A stretch of DNA of 64,000 nt, taken from assembly GCF_014138045.1 (NCBI RefSeq), contig NZ_JACGXA010000001.1, positions 241,001-305,000 on the forward strand, written 5' to 3'. The position numbers and the translations under genes were made by a program. A model generated the notes under the pieces. The model searched no databases, was not told the origin of the DNA, and was given only the letters and a program-made list of their open reading frames with translations. The DNA is from Nocardioides ginsengisegetis (GTDB lineage Bacteria; Actinomycetota; Actinomycetes; Propionibacteriales; Nocardioidaceae). Positions within the stretch are counted from its first letter, which is position 1; the number at the start of each line of letters is the position of its first letter. Of this stretch, positions 8,433 to 16,798 are shown in pieces.

Positions 8433-8536
8433 GTGAACCCTTTGCCTGCCCGATTCGGTTCATGGCTCACCGCCGGGTCGGCCGGGCGGTGCCTGGTGAA
8501 CCGTTTCCAAGTCGGGTTCGGTTCATGGCTCACCGC
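8433..8536. repeat. Two imperfect 41-bp direct repeats in the otsB-thrC gap
   Basis: Copies at 8433-8473 and 8496-8536 match at 34 of 41 positions. Both open with GTGAACC and close with the identical block TTCGGTTCATGGCTCACCGC. The beginning and end of each copy are partly complementary (GTGAACC with GGTTCA and TCAC), so each could fold. They do not fit a convincing protein-coding frame; they look like a short interspersed or regulatory repeat. Confidence 0.7.
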
Positions 8537-8559
8537 TCGAGCTGTTCGGGGGTGCGCCT

Positions 8560-8696
8560 GGGGCGGGGCGGCGGCGGAGCGCAGCGGAGCCCCGCCCCGA
8601 CCGCCGCCTGAAGCCGATCGCGCGAGGCTCGGCGTCAAGGACGCCGAAGGCGCCGCGAAGCGGGCGAAGCTCCTTGATGCCGAGGCGCGATCGGCT
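8560..8696. repeat. Two large inverted repeats (non-coding, highly structured)
   Basis: The first is a 9-bp GC stem, 8560-8568 with 8590-8598, around a 21-nt GC-rich loop. The second is a long stem, 8612-8641 with 8671-8696: the arms match over 26 positions with a single mismatch plus a 4-nt bulge, enclosing 29 nt. The rest of the gap 8385-8788 shows no gene I can support. Such structures may act as terminators, as RNA stability elements, or be a REP-like repeat. Confidence 0.6.
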
Positions 8697-8788
8697 ACGC
8701 GGCGCACCCACCAGCCCCTCGAAGACTCGCGCCAGCATGTGGACTCAATGTGCGCATGCTGAGACGCACGCCGTACTGTTTCAACCAG

Positions 8789-8933
8789 CTCATCGAGAGG
8801 GACTGAGGGAACGGCCCAGTGAAGTCCCGGCAACCGCCACGAGCCTCCGCCCACCGTCGTCCGTGACGGGAAGCGGTTCGTGGAAACGGTGCTAATTCCG
8901 GCCCGGCGCGAGAGACGCGGTGGGGAAGATGAG
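8789..8933 (+). ncRNA. SAM-I (S-box) riboswitch
   Basis: The conserved SAM-I core is directly readable: a 5' P1 strand CTCATC (8789-8794) followed by GAGAGGGACTGAGGGAA, the GGCCC...GTGAA...CCCGGCAACC block around 8813-8837, the later GGTGCTAATTCC block (8888-8899), and the 3' P1 strand GATGAG (8928-8933), exactly complementary to the 5' strand. S-box RNAs bind S-adenosylmethionine and turn off methionine or SAM synthesis genes. The 3' P1 strand is followed at once by AAGGAGG, the ribosome site of the next gene, and no terminator hairpin is seen, so control is probably at translation initiation. Confidence 0.95.
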
Positions 8934-8944
8934 AAGGAGGACTC

Positions 8945-10225
8945 ATGAGCACTGTCGTTGCCGAAACGACCACCCCGTCCGAGCCGACCCTGCGCGAGGG
9001 CGCGTTCGGGCACGCCAAGGGACTGTCGTGCCGCGAGTGCGGGCACGCGGTGGAGCTGGGACCGCACTACGCGTGTCCGGAGTGCTTCGGTCCGCTCGAG
9101 ATCGCCTACGACTTCCCCCAGGTGACCCGCGAGGAGATCGAGGCCGGACCCGCCAACATCTGGCGTTACAAGGCGCTGCTGCCGGTGCCGTCCGACATCG
9201 AGCAGAGCCCCAACATGGAGCCCGGCTTCACGCGGCTGCTCAGGGCCAACAACCTCGGCCGCGAGCTCGGCATCGACAACCTGTGGGTCAAGGACGACAG
9301 CACCAACCCCACCAACTCCTTCAAGGACCGGGTCGTGGCCTGTGCGCTGAGCGCCGCCACGGAGTTCCACGCCAAGGTCTTCGCCTGCCCCAGCACGGGC
9401 AACCTGGCCAACGCGGTGGCGGCGGCGGGTGCCCGCGCCGGCATCAAGACCGTGGTCTTCATCCCGAGCAACCTCGAGAAGCCCAAGCAGGTCAACTCGG
9501 CCGTCTACACCGACTCGCTGATCGCCGTGAACGGCAACTACGACGACGTCAACAAGCTCGCCTCGGAGATCGCGGGCGAGGAGGACGGCTGGGCGTTCGT
9601 CAACGTCAACGTCCGCCCCTACTACGCCGAGGGCTCCAAGACGCTGGGCTACGAGATCGCCGAGCAGCTCGGCTGGCGGCTCCCCGACCAGATCGTCATC
9701 CCGGTGGCGTCGGGCTCGCAGCTGACGAAGGTCGACAAGGCCTTCCAGGAGCTGATCAAGCTCGGGCTCGTCGAGGACAAGCCCTACAAGGTGTACGGCG
9801 CCCAGGCCGAGGGCTGCTCCCCGGTGTCGGTGGCCTACAAGGCCGGCGTCGATGCGATCCGCCCGGTCAAGCCGGACACGATCGCCAAGAGCCTGGCCAT
9901 CGGCAACCCCGCCGACGGGATCTACGTGCTCGACATCTGCCGCCGCACGGGCGGTGCCGTCGAGGACATCACCGACGACCAGGTGCGCGAGGCGATCGTG
10001 CTGCTGGCCCGCACCGAGGGCATCTTCACCGAGACCGCGGGCGGCACCACTGTCGGCGTCCTGAAGAAGCTCGTCGAGACGGGCCAGCTCGACACCAGCC
10101 TCGAGACCGTCGTCATCAACACCGGCCACGGCCTGAAGACCCTCGACGCGGTCGCCGACTCGGTCGGTCCCGCTGCGACCATCGACCCGTCGTACGCCGC
10201 CTTCGCGGCGACCGGCCTGGCCTGA
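8945..10225 (+). CDS. thrC: Threonine synthase-family PLP enzyme under SAM riboswitch control
   Basis: A 426-residue fold-type II PLP enzyme with threonine synthase architecture, which normally converts O-phosphohomoserine to threonine plus phosphate. The N-terminus carries a C-x2-C...C-x2-C cluster (Cys29, Cys32, Cys44, Cys47), likely a zinc ribbon. PLP Lys127 sits in NPTNSFKDR; the phosphate-binding loop is PSTGNLANA (149-157). ATG at 8945 follows the riboswitch and AAGGAGG. Being under a SAM riboswitch is odd for a threonine gene and points to methionine or homocysteine metabolism, as does the CysO-like sulfur carrier encoded 41 bp downstream. A dedicated role using O-phosphohomoserine and a thiocarboxylated carrier is possible but unproven; ordinary threonine synthesis is the default reading. 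Confidence 0.9.
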   Translation: MSTVVAETTTPSEPTLREGAFGHAKGLSCRECGHAVELGPHYACPECFGPLEIAYDFPQVTREEIEAGPANIWRYKALLPVPSDIEQSPNMEPGFTRLLRANNLGRELGIDNLWVKDDSTNPTNSFKDRVVACALSAATEFHAKVFACPSTGNLANAVAAAGARAGIKTVVFIPSNLEKPKQVNSAVYTDSLIAVNGNYDDVNKLASEIAGEEDGWAFVNVNVRPYYAEGSKTLGYEIAEQLGWRLPDQIVIPVASGSQLTKVDKAFQELIKLGLVEDKPYKVYGAQAEGCSPVSVAYKAGVDAIRPVKPDTIAKSLAIGNPADGIYVLDICRRTGGAVEDITDDQVREAIVLLARTEGIFTETAGGTTVGVLKKLVETGQLDTSLETVVINTGHGLKTLDAVADSVGPAATIDPSYAAFAATGLA

Positions 10226-10266
10226 ACACGGCCTGAGCCCCACCCGACCACCCGACAGGAGCCCCC

Positions 10267-10542
10267 ATGAGCGTGTCCGTCCGCATCCCGACCATCCTCC
10301 GCACCTACACCGGTGGCGAGTCCGAGGTGACCGCCGCCGGTGGCACCCTGGCGGAGGTGCTGGACGACCTCGACGCCAGCTACGCGGGGATCAAGGGCCG
10401 GATCCTCGACGAGGCCGGCCAGCTGCGCCGCTTCGTCAACGTCTACGTCGGCAACGAGGACGTCCGGTTCCTCGACAACCTGGCCACGGCGACCCCCGAC
10501 GGCACCCAGATCTCCGTCATCCCGGCGGTCGCCGGCGGCTGA
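10267..10542 (+). CDS. CysO-like ubiquitin-fold sulfur carrier protein (MoaD/ThiS family)
   Basis: A 91-residue MoaD/ThiS-family protein ending in the diglycine tail AVAGG, which in such carriers is activated and turned into a thiocarboxylate for sulfur donation. From memory of the family it resembles Mycobacterium tuberculosis CysO very closely (start VRIPTILR, middle RRFVNVYVGNEDVRFL, end IPAVAGG); CysO gives sulfur to the cysteine synthase CysM. Here no cysM or Mec-type protease gene is adjacent; the neighbour is a threonine-synthase-like enzyme. AGGAG at 10257-10261 sets the ATG at 10267. It is likely co-transcribed with the riboswitch-controlled gene. The activating E1-like protein (MoeZ type) must be elsewhere in the genome. 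Confidence 0.92.
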   Translation: MSVSVRIPTILRTYTGGESEVTAAGGTLAEVLDDLDASYAGIKGRILDEAGQLRRFVNVYVGNEDVRFLDNLATATPDGTQISVIPAVAGG

Positions 10543-10590
10543 CCGCGCGCCCAGACACACCACGGCCAGACACAGAACAGGTAGTCCCGC

Positions 10591-12093
10591 ATGTCCCTCA
10601 GGAGCTCGGTCCTGCGCACCAAGGACGTGGAGACCGTCCTCCACCAGAACGACCCGACGCCCGACGGCGAGCAGGCCGGCCTCAGCAAGCGGCTCTCGGC
10701 CAAGGACCTCACCGGGTTCGGCATCGGCATCGTGATCGGCACCGGCATCTTCACGCTGACCGGGATCGAGGCCAAGAACCACGCCGGGCCCGCGATCGTG
10801 ATCTCGTTCGCCATCGCCGGCGTCGTGAGCATGCTGGCCGCGCTCTGCTACGCCGAGCTCGCGGCCGCCGTCCCGACGGCCGGCAGCTCCTACACCTACG
10901 CCTACACGACGATCGGCGAGATCTTCGCCTGGATCATCGCGTGGGACCTGATCCTGGAGTTCGCCCTCGGTGCGGCTGTGGTGTCGCGGGGGTGGTCGGC
11001 CTACCTCCAGGACTCGCTGGGGCTGCCCACCGGCCTGTTCGGCGAGACGGCGCCGGTCAACGTCGGCGCGGTCCTGATCGCCGCGGTGCTGGGGGTGGTG
11101 GCCGCGGTCGGCATCCGCGAGTCGAAGTGGGTCACGAACGCGCTCGTCGTGACCAAGGTGTCGGTCTGCATCTTCGTGATCGTCGCCGGGCTGTTCTTCC
11201 TCAAGACCGCCAACCTGCTGCCCTTCGTGCCGCCCTCCGAGCCCTCGCACGACGACGCGGCCGGCCTGGCCCAGCCGCTGTGGCAGTGGGTCTCGGGCGT
11301 CCACCCCTCGTCGTACGGCTTCGTCGGGGTGCTCGTCGCGGCCGCGGTGGTGTTCTTCGCCTACAGCGGCTTCGAGGCCGTCGCCAACCTCGGCGAGGAG
11401 ACGGAGAACCCCGGCCGTGACATGCCCCGCGGCCTGATCGGCACGCTGGTCATCTGCACCGTGCTCTACCTGCTGGTCTGCCTCGTCCTGACCGGCATGG
11501 TCGACTACGCCGACCTCGACGAGGGCGCCCCGATCTCCGACGCCTTCCACCAGGTGGGCCTGGGCTGGGCGGGCTTCCTGATCGGGCTCGCCGCGGTCGC
11601 CGGCCTGAGCTCGGTGATCCTCGTCGACCTCGTCGCCATGGGCCGGATCGGCTACGCGCTCAGCCGCGACGGCCTGCTGCCGCCGTCGGTGGGGCGGATC
11701 CACCCGAAGTTCCGTACGCCGACGCGCATCACGGCCGTCACGACGCTCGCGGTCTGCCTGCTCGGCGCGTTCGTCCCGCTGGACACCCTGGCCGAGATGG
11801 TCTCGATCGGCACGCTCTTCGCCTTCGTGGTCGTCTCGATCGCGGTCGCGGTGCTGCGCCGGACCAACCCTCGTATGGAGCGGCCCTTCCGCACCCCGCA
11901 GGTGCCGCTGCTGCCGGTCGTCTCGGCCCTGTCGTGCGTGGCCCTGATGGCCAGCCTGGCGGTCGACACCTGGATCCGGTTCCTGGTCTGGCTGGCGATC
12001 GGGATGGTCGTCTACTTCGGCTACGGCCGGTCCCACTCGCGCCTCAACACCGCCGACGAGGAGCCCGCGTCCGAGCCCGCCACCCGGGCCTGA
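10591..12093 (+). CDS. APC-superfamily amino acid permease
   Basis: A 500-residue integral membrane protein with about 12-13 predicted segments. The first transmembrane region carries the APC substrate-site motif GFGIGIVIGTGIFTLTG (about 45-61), like cationic amino acid transporters and YfnA-type permeases. The segment YSGFEAVANLGEETENPGRDMPRG is the usual loop signature. It would take up amino acids by proton symport or exchange; substrate is not defined. It begins 48 bp after the CysO-like gene on the same strand and could share its transcript, in which case the riboswitch region would also influence amino acid uptake. It converges on the DUF2157 gene. Confidence 0.88.
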   Translation: MSLRSSVLRTKDVETVLHQNDPTPDGEQAGLSKRLSAKDLTGFGIGIVIGTGIFTLTGIEAKNHAGPAIVISFAIAGVVSMLAALCYAELAAAVPTAGSSYTYAYTTIGEIFAWIIAWDLILEFALGAAVVSRGWSAYLQDSLGLPTGLFGETAPVNVGAVLIAAVLGVVAAVGIRESKWVTNALVVTKVSVCIFVIVAGLFFLKTANLLPFVPPSEPSHDDAAGLAQPLWQWVSGVHPSSYGFVGVLVAAAVVFFAYSGFEAVANLGEETENPGRDMPRGLIGTLVICTVLYLLVCLVLTGMVDYADLDEGAPISDAFHQVGLGWAGFLIGLAAVAGLSSVILVDLVAMGRIGYALSRDGLLPPSVGRIHPKFRTPTRITAVTTLAVCLLGAFVPLDTLAEMVSIGTLFAFVVVSIAVAVLRRTNPRMERPFRTPQVPLLPVVSALSCVALMASLAVDTWIRFLVWLAIGMVVYFGYGRSHSRLNTADEEPASEPATRA

Positions 12094-12105
12094 CCGCCGG
12101 GCAGG

Positions 12106-13305
12106 TCAGTCGGCGTCCTCGAGATTTGCGGCGATCTCCCGGCGGGCCCGGTCGAAGAGCACGCCCGTCGCGAGGAAGACCAGCCCGAGCAGCAGGAAGA
12201 GCCAGGCGCCGGTGACGACCCGGGCGAAGACGGCGAAGCTCTGGAAGGTCGTGAAGACCACGAGGGCCGCGGTCGCGAGTCCGGTCAGCCGCCAGCTGTC
12301 CCGCAGGGTGCCGAGGACGGCGACGGCCACCGCCGTGAGGACGTAGACGACGACGCTGAGGACGGCGTGGAGGACGGCGCCCGTGGTCAGCGGGGCGTCG
12401 GTGTCGCTGCCCGCGTCCCACAGGACCAGGACGACGGCGACCGCGCTCACGGCCAGCGCACCCAGGGGTTCGAACCGGTCCGTGCCCGAGGCGAGCACCA
12501 GGGCGGCCACGGCCGCGGCGCCGGCCGCTGCGACGACCATCCCCAGGGCCGGGGTCCACGCGAAGCGCGCGGCGTCGACGAAGGGCAGGGCGGCCACGAA
12601 GAGGCCGACGAGCGCCAGCAGCGCGCCTGCCTCCCGCCACGGGGCCACGAATCCGCGCAGCCAGCGCTGGTGGACCACGGCCAGCGAGACCGCCAGCACC
12701 GCGGAGCCGGTCAGGCACAGCACCGCAGCCAGGCCGCTCGGGTCGTCGCCCATCCGGGTCACGAACCAGAAGGACCCGGTGGCGATGCCCACCAGCAGCG
12801 GCATGGTCGCCCGGACGGCGTACGCGTGCACGAGCGCGCCGAGCGCCCAGTAGCCGGCCAGGCCGGTCTGGGTGGTGGCGTCCAGGCTGTCGGCGGCCTG
12901 GAGGACGACCGCCCCGAAGGCGAGCGCGGCCAGCAGGCGTACCGCGCCCACCACGGCCGCCGGGATCGCGGGGTGGCCCGCCCGGCGACGGGCGAGCACC
13001 TCGCCCGTGACCAGCACGGCCAGCCAGATCGCGGCGACCGCGACGAAGCGCCCGAGCGGCGAGAGCGTGTCGAGGTTCGCGGCGACCAGCCAGATGAGCC
13101 CGACCCCGACGAACATCGCGCCGAGGGTGAGCAGCAGCCGTCCTACCGAGAAGCGTCGGCTGGCCCGGTAGCGGCCGGTGATCGCGGCCGCCTGTGCCTC
13201 GGTCAGCAGACCCTCGCCCTGCCAGGTGCCGATCTCGTGCGTGAGCCACTCGAGCTGTCCCGGGCTCACCGGGACCTGCCCGCGCGCCGGTGCGTCGGTG
13301 GTCAT
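12106..13305 (-). CDS. DUF2157 domain-containing membrane protein
   Basis: A 399-residue protein. The soluble N-terminus (about 12-60, ending in RYRASRRFS) is the DUF2157 start, with the pattern LEWLTHEIGTWQGEGLLTEAQAAAI; the rest is about a dozen hydrophobic segments. The function of DUF2157 is unknown; such proteins are predicted cytoplasmic-membrane proteins. The gene stands alone between a convergent APC permease (12 bp between stops) and the sigma factor gene upstream on the same strand (48 bp). Confidence 0.85.
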   Translation of the reverse strand: MTTDAPARGQVPVSPGQLEWLTHEIGTWQGEGLLTEAQAAAITGRYRASRRFSVGRLLLTLGAMFVGVGLIWLVAANLDTLSPLGRFVAVAAIWLAVLVTGEVLARRRAGHPAIPAAVVGAVRLLAALAFGAVVLQAADSLDATTQTGLAGYWALGALVHAYAVRATMPLLVGIATGSFWFVTRMGDDPSGLAAVLCLTGSAVLAVSLAVVHQRWLRGFVAPWREAGALLALVGLFVAALPFVDAARFAWTPALGMVVAAAGAAAVAALVLASGTDRFEPLGALAVSAVAVVLVLWDAGSDTDAPLTTGAVLHAVLSVVVYVLTAVAVAVLGTLRDSWRLTGLATAALVVFTTFQSFAVFARVVTGAWLFLLLGLVFLATGVLFDRARREIAANLEDAD

Positions 13306-13353
13306 GTGCCCAGCGTGGCGCGGGCGACCGGCCGCGCGCAGGAGGAATTGGGC

Positions 13354-14595
13354 TCAGTCCGGGGGGACCTCTGCCCTGCGCTCCACCAGGTGGGCGCGCT
13401 CGGCCAGGTTGTGGCAGCGGCCGATCGCCTCGTCGTACGCCGTGCGCGCCTCGTCGCCACGTCCCGCCCGGGCGAGCAGCTCGGCACGCGCAGCCGGCAG
13501 CCGGTGGCCGGGGAGGGTGAGTCCCTCGAGCAGCCGCAACCCGGCGAGCGGACCGTCCGCCTCGGCCACCGCCACGGCCCGGTTGAGCCGGACCACGGGG
13601 GAGCCGGTGAGCTCGTCGAGCTCGCGGTAGCGGTCCGCGATCCGGGACCAGTCCGTCGCCGCGGGGTCCAGCGCGATGGCGTGCTCGGCGGCGATCAACG
13701 CCTGCAGGAGGTACGGCGCCGCCGGCGCGTGGGCCAGCGGGGTGAGCAGCTCAACCGCCTCGTCGACGTCCTCGTGCCGCCACAGCGACCGGTCCTGGTC
13801 GGCGAGCAGCACGATCGCGCCGTCGCGGACCCGGGCGTCGCGGCGGGAGTGCTGCAGCAGCATCAGCGCGAGCAGCGCGTCGAGCTCGGTGCACGGGTGG
13901 TCCGGCGGCAGCACGTCCCGCAGGACCCGGACCAGCCTGATCGCCTCCCCGGCGACGTCGGCGCGGAGGACGTCGGCCCCGGACGCGGGCGCGTAGCCGG
14001 TCGTGAACGCGAGGTAGGCGACGTCGGCCACCACCCCGACCCGGGCGTCGAGCTCGGCGCCGGACGGGACGGCGAAGTGCTGTCCGGCAAGGCGCTTGCG
14101 GGCCCGGGTCAGCCGGGCGGCCATGGTCGGGGTGCTGACGAGGAAGAGCCGCGCGACGTCCTCGGTCGGGACGCCCAGCACCAGCCGCAGGGTCAGCGCG
14201 GCGGCCGCCTCGCGGGGCAGGGAGGGGTGCGCGCACAGCAGCACGAGCCGGAGCCGCTCGTCGCCGATCCGGCCGGGAGGCCCGTCGGGGCCGTCCGGGA
14301 AGGCCATCGTGCGCTGCGCCTCCTCGGTCAGGTCGGCCTCGACGGCCAGCACCGGCAGCGCCCGGTCCGCGACCGTCTCGGTGCGCAGGCGGTCGATGAT
14401 CCGACGGCGCGCGGTGGTCAGCAGCCAGGCCGGCGGGTTGGCGGGGACGCCGTCACCCGGCCAGGTGCGGGCGGCGGCCTCGAAGGCGTCGGCCAGCCCG
14501 TCCTCGGCCAGGTCCAGGCGCCGGAACTGCGCGACGAGCAGGGCCAGCAGGCGGCCCCACTCGTCACGCAGGACGGCGGCGAGGGGGTCGGTCAC
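13354..14595 (-). CDS. ECF42-type RNA polymerase sigma factor with C-terminal extension
   Basis: A 413-residue sigma factor. Region 2 lies at about 10-75 (QFRRLDLAEDGLADAFEAAARTWP, with the core-binding tail PPAWLLTTARRRIIDRLR), and region 4 at about 120-185. From about 190 on there is a long helical, TPR-like C-terminal domain (DUF6596) typical of ECF42 factors. In this group the extension, rather than a dedicated anti-sigma factor, is thought to control activity. The GTG start overlaps the stop of the upstream DGPF gene (GTGA), so they are translationally coupled, which is the standard ECF42 arrangement. Confidence 0.92.
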   Translation of the reverse strand: MTDPLAAVLRDEWGRLLALLVAQFRRLDLAEDGLADAFEAAARTWPGDGVPANPPAWLLTTARRRIIDRLRTETVADRALPVLAVEADLTEEAQRTMAFPDGPDGPPGRIGDERLRLVLLCAHPSLPREAAAALTLRLVLGVPTEDVARLFLVSTPTMAARLTRARKRLAGQHFAVPSGAELDARVGVVADVAYLAFTTGYAPASGADVLRADVAGEAIRLVRVLRDVLPPDHPCTELDALLALMLLQHSRRDARVRDGAIVLLADQDRSLWRHEDVDEAVELLTPLAHAPAAPYLLQALIAAEHAIALDPAATDWSRIADRYRELDELTGSPVVRLNRAVAVAEADGPLAGLRLLEGLTLPGHRLPAARAELLARAGRGDEARTAYDEAIGRCHNLAERAHLVERRAEVPPD

Positions 14596-14954
14596 ATCCC
14601 GCCCGAGTGGTCGACGGTGCCGCGGACCTCGATGGCGCCCTCGGCGCCGGCCAGGATGCCGCAGACCTGCAGCAGGTCGTCGAGGTCGTCGGTGTCGACG
14701 ACGTAGTAGCCGGTCAGCTGCTCGACGGTCTCGGCGTACGGGCCGTCGGTGACGGTGATCGCGTCGAGCTCGCCGCGCACCACCTTGGCGGTGCCGGAGT
14801 GGGTGAGCTCGTTGCCGCCGACCACCTTGTGGCCACGCTCGCCGAGCAGGCGGTGGAACTCGCCGTGCTTGGCGTACATCTGCGCCTTGTGCTCCTCGGT
14901 GGCGTTCAGCCAGCTGCTCTCGTTGCCGGGAATCAGCACGACGTACTCGGTCAT
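14592..14954 (-). CDS. YCII-related/DGPF domain protein, ECF42 partner
   Basis: A 120-residue alpha+beta protein of the YCII/DGPF family; the family-naming motif appears as TDGPYAETVEQLTGYYVVD (about 68-86). Such proteins are encoded next to ECF42 sigma factors and are often targets or accessory partners of them; no enzymatic activity is established. The ATG at 14952-14954 is preceded by GAGAGGACC. A longer open frame upstream, past 15400, is a shadow of the divergent SGNH hydrolase gene and is not used. Together with the sigma factor it forms a two-gene operon. Confidence 0.9.
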   Translation of the reverse strand: MTEYVVLIPGNESSWLNATEEHKAQMYAKHGEFHRLLGERGHKVVGGNELTHSGTAKVVRGELDAITVTDGPYAETVEQLTGYYVVDTDDLDDLLQVCGILAGAEGAIEVRGTVDHSGGM

Positions 14955-15081
14955 GGTCGGTCCTCTCAAGGTGGTGTGAAGGAGTCTGTCACCGAGATGA
15001 CGGGCGAGTGCGGGCGAAATCGACACGTCCCGCACACGATCTCGTCGGGGACTGTTCAGGTCGCTGTGGTTCCTCTGGGGG

Positions 15082-15933
15082 GTGAACCGCGAACGACTCC
15101 TCCAACGCCTGTTCGGACTCGGTATCGGCGCCGCCGCCGTGGGCCTGGCGACCGGCGGGATCGGGTACGGCGCCCGCGAGCTCCTGCACCGCCAGGCCGA
15201 GGCCGCGCGCCGGATGATCGGCAAGCCGCTCGGCGAGCAGGCGCCCCGTGCGGACAAGGTCTGGAAGAAGAAGTACGGCGACCCGATCGAGCTGCTCGTG
15301 CTCGGCGACTCGATCGCGGCCGGGCTCGGGGCCGACCTGCCGAAGGAGACGTTCGGGGCCCGCCTCGCGACCCGGCTGGCCAAGGCGACGCAGCGGTCGG
15401 TGCGGCTGACCACCGGGGCCGTGGTCGGGTCGGAGTCCTCGATGCTCGGCGCCCAGATCGCCGGGCTGCGACCGGGCTACGTGCCGGACGTGGCGGTGAT
15501 CGTGGTCGGCGGCAACGACGTGACCCACCGGGTGCCGGTCGCGGACTCGGTCAAGCACCTCGAAGAGGCGATCGCGGTCCTGCGGGAGCGGGGGAGCGCG
15601 GTGGTCGTGGGGACCTGCCCCGACCTCGGCGCGCTGCGACCGGTGCCGCAGCCGCTGCGCTCCCTCGGCTCGCGGGCGTCGCGCCAGCTGGCCGCCGCGC
15701 AGGCGTCGGCGGCGGTCCGGTCCGGCGCGCACGCGGTGTCGCTGGCCGACGTGGTCGGCCCGTTCTTCATCACCAACCCCGACGAGATGTTCAGCCTGGA
15801 CCGGTTCCACCCCAGCGCGCTCGGCTACAAGCGGACCGCCAAGGCGATGCTGCCGTCGGTGCTGGCCGCCCTGGGCGTGGAGGAGGACGTGCCCTTCGGT
15901 CACCAGCCCCCGGCACAGCCGTCGGATCGGTAG
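15082..15933 (+). CDS. SGNH/GDSL hydrolase family protein, membrane-anchored or secreted
   Basis: A 283-residue esterase-type hydrolase. A hydrophobic N-terminal segment (about 10-30, LFGLGIGAAAVGLATGGIGYG) suggests a signal anchor. The SGNH blocks are present: GDS (Ser77 nucleophile), GGND (about 147-150) and the terminal DRFHPS with catalytic Asp and His. SGNH enzymes cleave esters or thioesters of lipids or acetylated sugars; the substrate is unknown. The GTG at 15082 lies directly behind a run of G with almost no spacing, so translation may be weak or the transcript leaderless. It is divergent from the ECF42/DGPF operon and followed by an ATP-grasp gene 10 bp later. Confidence 0.87.
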   Translation: MNRERLLQRLFGLGIGAAAVGLATGGIGYGARELLHRQAEAARRMIGKPLGEQAPRADKVWKKKYGDPIELLVLGDSIAAGLGADLPKETFGARLATRLAKATQRSVRLTTGAVVGSESSMLGAQIAGLRPGYVPDVAVIVVGGNDVTHRVPVADSVKHLEEAIAVLRERGSAVVVGTCPDLGALRPVPQPLRSLGSRASRQLAAAQASAAVRSGAHAVSLADVVGPFFITNPDEMFSLDRFHPSALGYKRTAKAMLPSVLAALGVEEDVPFGHQPPAQPSDR

Positions 15934-15943
15934 GGTCCGTGGG

Positions 15944-16798
15944 ATGACCAGCCCGCCTCCCGTCCTGCTCGTCACGTGTGCGGACTGGCCCGACGGCGAG
16001 CCCGGCCACGCCGCCCTCGACGCGGCCCTGGACGCAGCCGGCATCGCCAGCCGGTGGGTGCGGTGGGACGACCCGTGGGTCGACTGGGCTGCGGCCCGGG
16101 TCGTGGCCGTCCGGTCGACGTGGGACTACACCAGCAGGCTCGGGGAGTTCCTCGGCTGGGCAGCGGGGATCGGCCCCGCCCTGCTCAACGGGGTCGAGGT
16201 GTTCCGCTGGAACACCGACAAGGGCTACCTCGTCGACCTCGCCGAGGCCGGCCTTCCCGTCGTGCCGACCCGGACCGCCGACGACGACGAGGAGGTCCGG
16301 CTCGCCGCGGCCGGCTTCGGCGTCTCGGTGGTCAAGCCCCGCGTCGGCGCCGGGGGCTTCGGCGTCGAGGTCGTCGACGACGCCCGACGCTGGCTGCCCG
16401 CGGCCGACAGCCCGGGCGGGCCGTGGGTGGTGCAACCGCTCGTGGAGTCGGTGCGCGAGTCTGGTGAGACCTCGGTCTTCGTCATCGACGGCCGACCGGT
16501 GAGCCAGGTCGACAAGCGTCCCGCCTCGGGGGAGATCCGGGTGCACGAGCACTTCGGCGGCCGCTCCCGGCCGGTCGAGCTGACCGAGGAGGCCGCGCTG
16601 CTGGCGGCCCGGGCCGTCGCCGCGGCGGCGGACCTGATCGGCGCCGAGATCGTCTACGGCCGCGTCGACATGATGCACCACGACGGCGGGCTGGTGGTCA
16701 GTGAGATCGAGGTGACCGAGCCCGGGCTCTACCTCGACGTGATGCCCCTCAACGCGATCCCGTTCGCCGAGGCCGTCGCGGCCCGGCTCTCACGCTGA
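15944..16798 (+). CDS. ATP-grasp domain protein (RimK/glutathione-synthetase-like)
   Basis: A 284-residue protein of the ATP-grasp fold, which joins a carboxylate to an amine via an acyl-phosphate. Seen: an N-terminal pre-ATP-grasp domain ([10 protein letters not shown], 63-72), ATP-binding strands [16 protein letters not shown] (about 127-142) and VVQPLVESV, and metal-binding residues in the C-terminal [13 protein letters not shown] (Glu-x-Glu). This resembles small prokaryotic ligases of unknown substrate rather than a true glutathione synthetase. It starts 10 bp after the SGNH hydrolase gene and its 3' end overlaps the convergent nitronate monooxygenase gene by 9 bp. Confidence 0.85.
   Translation: MTSPPPVLLVTCADWPDGEPGHAALDAALDAAGIASRWVRWDDPWVDWAAARVVAVRSTWDYTSRLGEFLGWAAGIGPALLNGVEVFRWNTDKGYLVDLAEAGLPVVPTRTADDDEEVRLAAAGFGVSVVKPRVGAGGFGVEVVDDARRWLPAADSPGGPWVVQPLVESVRESGETSVFVIDGRPVSQVDKRPASGEIRVHEHFGGRSRPVELTEEAALLAARAVAAAADLIGAEIVYGRVDMMHHDGGLVVSEIEVTEPGLYLDVMPLNAIPFAEAVAARLSR

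Noticed and set aside
14955..15413. N-terminal extension of the DGPF protein to 273 residues
   Set aside because: The extra residues are low-complexity and lie opposite the SGNH hydrolase gene; the ATG at 14954 fits the family length.
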